Below, in pieces: positions 34,520 to 37,972 of a DNA stretch of 37,972 bases. The stretch covers positions 1 to 37,972 of the forward strand of contig NZ_JACCHP010000037.1 in assembly GCF_016031625.1 (NCBI RefSeq), in the 5' to 3' direction. Each line of letters starts with the position of its first letter. Position 1 is the stretch's first letter. The notes under the pieces were generated by a model. It worked only from the letters and a program-made list of their open reading frames with translations. It ran no database searches and had not been told where the DNA came from. Origin of the DNA: Bradyrhizobium agreste. Its GTDB lineage: Bacteria > Pseudomonadota > Alphaproteobacteria > Rhizobiales > Xanthobacteraceae. Both the position numbers and the translations under genes were made by a program.

Positions 34520-34732
34520 ATGACCAAAGGCAGCAATTTCTGGGTGATCGGCGGCGAGTTCGGTTCGATGAACTTCCACAAGCTCGTCGAAGGCTCGGCC
34601 CAGGTCAAAGGTCCGTTCAAGACCCGCAAGGAGGCCGAGGACTGCTGGCGCGAGGTGTCGGAACAGAGCCGCCACAAGGCCGGCGTCCGCTTCTCGATCG
34701 TGGAAGAGCCGCAGCGCGCCCCGGCAGCCTGA
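34520..34732 (+). CDS. DUF4170 family small protein
   Basis: A 70-residue protein starting MTKGSNFWVIGGEFGSMNFH, with VKGPFKTRKEAEDCWREVSE, the pattern of DUF4170. No signal peptide. It follows aceA by 31 bases with its own strong ribosome site (GAGAGGAG) and precedes a terminator, so it is probably co-transcribed with aceA. The family has no known function. Confidence 0.88.
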   Translation: MTKGSNFWVIGGEFGSMNFHKLVEGSAQVKGPFKTRKEAEDCWREVSEQSRHKAGVRFSIVEEPQRAPAA

Positions 34733-34778
34733 TCGGCAGCTGCCGAGCTGAAACAAGAAGACGTCCAAGGACGGATGG

Positions 34779-34816
34779 TCCCATCCAGGCGCTGCCTGGG
34801 TGGGATCGTCTGCTTT
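34779..34816 (+). terminator. intrinsic terminator after aceA-DUF4170
   Basis: TCCCATCCAGGC (34779-34790) pairs with GCCTGGGTGGGA (34794-34805) around GCT, with one G-T pair. A T-rich tract (TGCTTTTGG) follows. About 47 bases after the DUF4170 stop. Confidence 0.75.
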
Positions 34817-34926
34817 TGGTACAGGTGAAACGGTTGTGGGCGCCGTAAGTCTCTGGAATTGTAGGCCTTTGCGGAGGGTTGGGTTGCTGATAGGTTAATG
34901 GGGATAAGTCGAGGACGAGGCCCACA

Positions 34927-35481
34927 ATGTCAGAGCCCGAGACCAGCGGGACCCATCCCGGCCAGCCGCGCCCGGTGCGGCTGCGCGATGCGCTGCTGCG
35001 CGCGCGGATCGAGGCGGCCGACCGGACCGGCGTCGTCGTCGATCTGCGCGACGCCGAGGTGGCGCGGCTCGAGATCCTTAACGACGCGCTCGATCCGCTG
35101 TTCGCGCAGGTGCCCGATCAGATCGATCTGTTCGACCGCGGCATCAGCCAGGGCGATACGCCGCGGCTGTGGATCGACGTCGTCGCCCACATCGTGATGG
35201 GGCGCGACAAGCGGATGTACCGCTTCGTCCAGGACACCCGCTTCGGCCGCATCGTGCTCGCCGAATCGCACGACACCGCCGTGATCGTCGAGGCCGTCAC
35301 CGACTATGTCGCGCGCCGCATGGTCGAGCGCGAGCGTGCGATGGTGGTCGCGCCGGAGCCGCAGGCCCCGGCCGCCGCGCTGCCGCGCCGCTCGCGCCTG
35401 TGGCCGTTCGTGTTCGGCTTCGTGCTCGGCGCTGCCGCGTTGTTCGGGCTCGCAGTGCTTGCGGTGTTGCGAAACTGGTGA
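34927..35481 (+). CDS. hypothetical protein with C-terminal membrane anchor
   Basis: A 184-residue protein. The soluble part (about 1-145) has a regular helix-strand pattern (VVVDLRDAEVARLEILNDAL; LWIDVVAHIVMGRDKRMYRF; FGRIVLAESHDTAVIVEAVT). After a proline/alanine linker and a basic patch (RRSRLWP) there is one membrane helix at about 158-181 (FVFGFVLGAAALFGLAVLAV). This is the plan of a tail-anchored cytoplasmic protein. I recall similar proteins in Bradyrhizobium but no function. Repeat family A follows directly. Confidence 0.78.
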   Translation: MSEPETSGTHPGQPRPVRLRDALLRARIEAADRTGVVVDLRDAEVARLEILNDALDPLFAQVPDQIDLFDRGISQGDTPRLWIDVVAHIVMGRDKRMYRFVQDTRFGRIVLAESHDTAVIVEAVTDYVARRMVERERAMVVAPEPQAPAAALPRRSRLWPFVFGFVLGAAALFGLAVLAVLRNW

Positions 35482-35494
35482 GGCATTCTCAGTC

Positions 35495-35595
35495 GTCATT
35501 CCGGGGCGCGCGCAGCGCGAACCCGGAATCCATTCATCAGCACGCACTGCGGCGCGATGGATTCCGGGTTCATGCTTCGCATGCCCCGGAATGAC
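35495..35595. repeat. palindromic intergenic repeat, family A
   Basis: Starts GTCATTCCGGGGCGCGCGC and ends CATGCCCCGGAATGAC, with inner arms CCGGAATCCAT/ATGGATTCCGG. It is the most complete copy of this family in the window and lies between two convergent genes. Confidence 0.9.
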
Positions 35596-35602
35596 AGCCG
35601 GA

Positions 35603-36502
35603 CTAAATCAGCCGCACATGCTTGATCTGCCCGATCTGAAATCCAGCCCCGAGGCTTCGCACCGTCTGCTCGCAGCGCCAGCCGGCATTGTCCTTCTCGA
35701 TGGTGAACAGATTGTACGCCGCCGCCGGATAGCGTCCGTGCGCGAGCGCGGAGGCCGAGGGCACGCCGAGCGCGGGAATGTTGCCGTTGGGGCCCTCGAA
35801 CCACATCGTCGAATGAATGTGATCGTGCCCGTGCAGGACCAGCTCGACGCCGTGGCGCTTCAACAGTCCCAAGAGTTCCGGCGCGTCCGTCATCCGCTTC
35901 TGGCGCGCGCTGGATTTCAGCGGATGATGCACCAGCAGCACGCGGAAGACGTCTTCCGCCGCGAGCCGCTCGAGCACCTCCGCAAGCGCAGCGAGCTGAT
36001 CGCGCCCGAGCGTGCCGGTCGCCATCAGCGGCAGGGTCGGCACCGCCGTGGACAGGCTGATCAGAGCCAGCGGCCCGCGCCGGCGCACCGCGGGGAAGGC
36101 TGCAGCGCCGGGCGTGTCCGCGGCGATGTAGTGCAGGAACGTCTCGCCGAAGCGATGACGCGTTGCGCTGACATAGGCGTCGTGATTGCCGGGGATCGCG
36201 GTCACGCGGTCGGGCGGGCCGACGCTTTCGAGCCAGGCCAGCGCCGGCGCGAACTCCGCCTCCAGCGCCAGGTTGACGAGATCGCCCGTCACGGCGATGT
36301 GGTCCGGCGCCTGCGCCTTCATGTCGGCGACGAGCGCGTCGAGAACCTCGCGGCGCTGGTACTTGTGGCGGTTGCGCGTCCAGTTGACATAGCCGAGCGC
36401 GCGCTTGCCCGCGAGCTCGATCAGCCGCGGCTTCGGCAAGGGTGCCAGATGCGGATCGGACAGGTGGGCGAGCGTGAAGGGGGCCAGCTTGAAGGGAGTC
36501 AT
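35603..36502 (-). CDS. calcineurin-like metallophosphoesterase
   Basis: A 299-residue two-metal phosphoesterase. Motifs in order: D16-x-H18 (LAHLSDPHL), GDLVN (residues about 73-77), GNHD (about 105-108), VLLVHHP and HGHDH near 234-238. All metal ligands are present, so it should be active. Closest in plan to CpdA-like and 3',5'-cyclic nucleotide or phospholipid-precursor phosphoesterases; the substrate cannot be assigned. No signal peptide. Monocistronic, divergent from the Nudix gene. Confidence 0.93.
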   Translation of the reverse strand: MTPFKLAPFTLAHLSDPHLAPLPKPRLIELAGKRALGYVNWTRNRHKYQRREVLDALVADMKAQAPDHIAVTGDLVNLALEAEFAPALAWLESVGPPDRVTAIPGNHDAYVSATRHRFGETFLHYIAADTPGAAAFPAVRRRGPLALISLSTAVPTLPLMATGTLGRDQLAALAEVLERLAAEDVFRVLLVHHPLKSSARQKRMTDAPELLGLLKRHGVELVLHGHDHIHSTMWFEGPNGNIPALGVPSASALAHGRYPAAAYNLFTIEKDNAGWRCEQTVRSLGAGFQIGQIKHVRLI

Positions 36503-36593
36503 GACGCGCGAATGCCTCGCTATTGCTCCGCTGTAATGGCAAGGTCGCGCGCGCCGCGCAAGCAGGCCTGAACCGCGGCGTCAAGGAAGCCTG

Positions 36594-37085
36594 ATGGGGG
36601 GACGTCTGAACCGAGCCCGAAGAAAAGCCGAGCCGCTGCTGCGGCGGATCTTCCACGCCTATTTCCTGCTTGTCCGCGGCATGACGCTCGGCGTCCGCGC
36701 CGTGGTGCTGGATGCCGACAATCGCGTGTTCCTGGTCAGGCACAGCTACGTCAGCGGCTGGTATTTGCCTGGCGGCGGCGTCGATTTCGGCGAGACCATG
36801 GAAGAGGCGTTGCGGCGCGAGCTCAAGGAGGAGGGCGACATCGATCTGACCGGCGAGGCGATCCTGCACGGCGTCTTCCTCAACAGCCACGTCTCCCGCC
36901 GCGATCACGTCGCGGTCTACGTGGTCCGGCAGTTCAGGCAGGACCGCATCCCCGGGCCCAACCGCGAGATCGCCGAATGTGGCTTCTTCGACAAGGCCGC
37001 GTTGCCCGAGGGCACCACGCCCGGCACGCGGCTGCGGATCGCCGAAGTGCTCGATGGCAGGCCCTTGATTGCGACATGGCGCTGA
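36594..37085 (+). CDS. Nudix hydrolase
   Basis: Hydrolyses a nucleoside diphosphate linked to some other group, X. The 163-residue protein has a basic N-terminus, a hydrophobic start to the domain (LLVRGMTLGVRAVVLD) and the Nudix box from G61 to I83: G61, E67, R75-E76-L77, E79-E80 are all in place. The glycine near the box end is aspartate (EEGDI for EExGU). The substrate is unknown. AAGGAAG at 36583-36589 is its ribosome site. Confidence 0.94.
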   Translation: MGGRLNRARRKAEPLLRRIFHAYFLLVRGMTLGVRAVVLDADNRVFLVRHSYVSGWYLPGGGVDFGETMEEALRRELKEEGDIDLTGEAILHGVFLNSHVSRRDHVAVYVVRQFRQDRIPGPNREIAECGFFDKAALPEGTTPGTRLRIAEVLDGRPLIATWR

Positions 37086-37099
37086 GGGCGGCTTGTGCT

Positions 37100-37150
37100 A
37101 GAGCATGATCCGGAAAAGTGTGCAGCGGTTTTCCGAGAAGGTCATGCTCA
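37100..37150. repeat. rhizobial palindromic repeat, family D (GAGCATGATCCGGAAAA type)
   Basis: GAGCATGATCCGGAAAAG at the left and CGGTTTTCCGAGAAGGTCAT at the right form an imperfect hairpin. I know this element as one of the commonest intergenic repeats in Rhizobiales. It starts 15 bases after the Nudix stop. Confidence 0.85.
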
Positions 37151-37164
37151 AACAAAAACCCAAC

Positions 37165-37200
37165 GCGCGATGACGATTCGTCCTAATCTCATCGCGCTTT
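37165..37200 (+). repeat. companion hairpin of repeat family D
   Basis: GCGCGATGA (37165-37173) pairs with TCATCGCGC (37189-37197), followed by TTT. This unit often accompanies the family D element in related genomes, as I recall, and here could also end transcription of the Nudix gene. Confidence 0.75.
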
Positions 37201-37272
37201 AGTAACCCGCTCGATGCGCACGGCAGGCCACGCCGCTCAGGCGCGAGCCGACAGCCTCGGAGTGCTGCCCTG

Positions 37273-37464
37273 ATGACCACAACGCAACTTCGTATCGCGG
37301 TGCTGGTGCCCTGCTACAACGAGGAGGCCGCGGTTGCGACCGTCGTTGGCGATTTCCGCAAGGCGCTGCCCGCGGCGGGGATCTACGTCTACGACGACAA
37401 TTCGCGCGACCGGACCGCCGCGATCGCGCGCGAAGCCGGCGCGATCGTGCGCAGCGAGCGCCGG
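37273..37464 (+). pseudogene. glycosyltransferase family 2, truncated by inserted DNA
   Basis: The first 64 codons encode the start of a family 2 (DPM1-like) glycosyltransferase: LRIAVLVPCYNEEAAVATVV, then YVYDDNSRDRTAAIAREAGA. This covers the nucleotide-binding start but not the DxD motif. After ...IVRSERR (about 37464) the frame runs into unrelated arginine-rich codons and stops at 37534-37536, where the repeat and insertion sequence begin. Intact homologues run about 300 residues or more. The rest may lie beyond the insertion outside the window, so this is either an interrupted gene or a deletion remnant. Confidence 0.8.
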
Positions 37465-37502
37465 CCTCGTCCTTCGAGACGGCGCTGGCCGCGCCTCCTC
37501 AG
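37461..37502. repeat. fragment of a palindromic repeat, family E (CCTCGTCCTTCGAGACG type)
   Basis: GCCTCGTCCTTCGAGACGGC followed by GCGCCTCCTCAG. This resembles one half of a Rhizobiales repeat that in full ends with a CAGGATGAGG-like arm. Here the second arm is missing: after CTCAG the sequence changes to the probable left end of the insertion sequence. The identification is from memory. Confidence 0.5.
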
Positions 37503-37972
37503 ATCCTATGGGCGGCGGGTGGTCAAGAGAGGTTAGGATTGGATTGCAAACCACCCAGCCTCGGAGGACCAAGATGATCAAGCTCGATCGCATTGACGCA
37601 CCCGCCACGGCGGAGCATGCCACGGTTTACCTGGCTTTTGAACTGAGCAAAGCGAAATGGAAGCTCGGCGTGTTGCTGCCGGGCTCACAGAAGCTGAGCC
37701 GGTACACGATTGGTGGCGGTGATCTGGTGGCCTTGGCAGCGCGGCTTGCAGACGTGAGCAAGAAGGCTGCCGCGGATGGACGGCCGATACGCATATTGTC
37801 GTGCTACGAGGCAGGTCTCGACGGCCACTGGCTGCATCGCTGGCTGGCGCAGCAAGGCGTGATCAATCACGAGATCGATCCCTCCAGCATCGAGGTGAAC
37901 CGTCGCGCACGGCGCGCCAAGACCGACCAGATCGATCTGGAGAAGCTGATGCGGACCTTCCTGGCCTATTTG
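37503..37972 (+). mobile_element. IS110-family insertion sequence, 3' partial
   Basis: The left end is placed where the repeat fragment breaks off, near 37503. Only about 70 bases separate it from the transposase ATG. A 7-bp inverted repeat, GGGTGGT (37517-37523) and ACCACCC (37550-37556), lies in this leader. The element runs off the window, so its right end is not seen and the exact left tip is uncertain. Confidence 0.75.
37574..37972 (+). CDS. IS110-family transposase, N-terminal part (runs off window)
   Basis: The frame is open from ATG 37574 to the last base, 133 codons, with GGAGG at about 37563-37567. The N-terminus (VYLAFELSKAKWKLGVLLPG) is the RuvC-like DEDD fold of IS110 transposases. 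Further family motifs are ILSCYEAGLDGHWLHRWL with the acidic residue, and RRARRAKTDQIDLEKLM with the aspartate pair. The C-terminal serine domain lies beyond the window. The protein belongs to a transposase group I know as frequent in Bradyrhizobium. Confidence 0.92.
   Translation, partial: MIKLDRIDAPATAEHATVYLAFELSKAKWKLGVLLPGSQKLSRYTIGGGDLVALAARLADVSKKAAADGRPIRILSCYEAGLDGHWLHRWLAQQGVINHEIDPSSIEVNRRARRAKTDQIDLEKLMRTFLAYL

Overview
The window is about 38 kb of GC-rich alphaproteobacterial DNA. It most probably comes from a chromosome of Bradyrhizobium or a close relative in the Nitrobacteraceae. The evidence is a napEDABC operon under a perfect FixK/FNR box, a rhizobial glpR / glpD-STPQUV glycerol locus, several small families typical of Bradyrhizobium (DUF3309, DUF3551, DUF4112, DUF4170), and many copies of the palindromic intergenic repeats that litter these genomes. 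This assignment is inference from family knowledge, not from a database search.

Layout. 1-3.8 kb: a partial membrane-anchored hypothetical protein that begins inside a striking 76-bp hairpin, two secreted small proteins with identical cysteine spacing, and DUF5413-like and DUF4112 proteins. 4-5.5 kb: msrA-msrB, for repair of methionine sulfoxide, and a DUF3309 membrane peptide. 5.7-8.6 kb: a secreted TPR-caspase protein, and convergent to it an orphan RecD-like SF1 helicase. 8.8-13.1 kb: napEDABC on the minus strand, with ATGA overlaps at napA/napB and napB/napC and a FixK box upstream of napE. 13.3-22.8 kb: glpR, an inserted VapC/Phd-type toxin-antitoxin pair, then glpD-glpS-glpT-glpP-glpQ-glpU-glpV, ended by a strong terminator. 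The glpD promoter carries helically phased TTTCG repeats and an 11-bp inverted repeat. 23-29.5 kb: mixed housekeeping and hypothetical genes: an Old Yellow Enzyme, DUF1993, an MltB-type transglycosylase, an unrecognised ATGA-coupled pair of small genes, htpX, a TPR lipo/membrane protein, DUF3551 and a histone-H1-like lysine-rich protein. 29.7-34.8 kb: a secreted zinc peptidase, an ABM-like protein, and a RamB-type regulator divergent from isocitrate lyase (aceA) plus DUF4170. 34.9-38 kb: a hypothetical membrane protein, a metallophosphoesterase, a Nudix hydrolase, and a family 2 glycosyltransferase cut off by repeat DNA and an IS110-type element that runs off the window.

How the genes work together. 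Three physiological units stand out. Anaerobic or microoxic nitrate reduction goes through NapC -> NapB -> NapA, with NapD as chaperone. Glycerol/glycerol-3-phosphate uptake uses an ABC importer and GlpD, with GlpR as likely repressor; no glycerol kinase lies in this operon. Acetate/fatty-acid growth uses AceA with its divergent regulator. The most unusual molecular feature I see is that GlpS and GlpT carry complementary defects in their ATPase motifs, which predicts one competent and one degenerate ATP site in an importer. No intergenic stretch exceeds about 260 bases, and I saw no tRNA, rRNA or CRISPR array.
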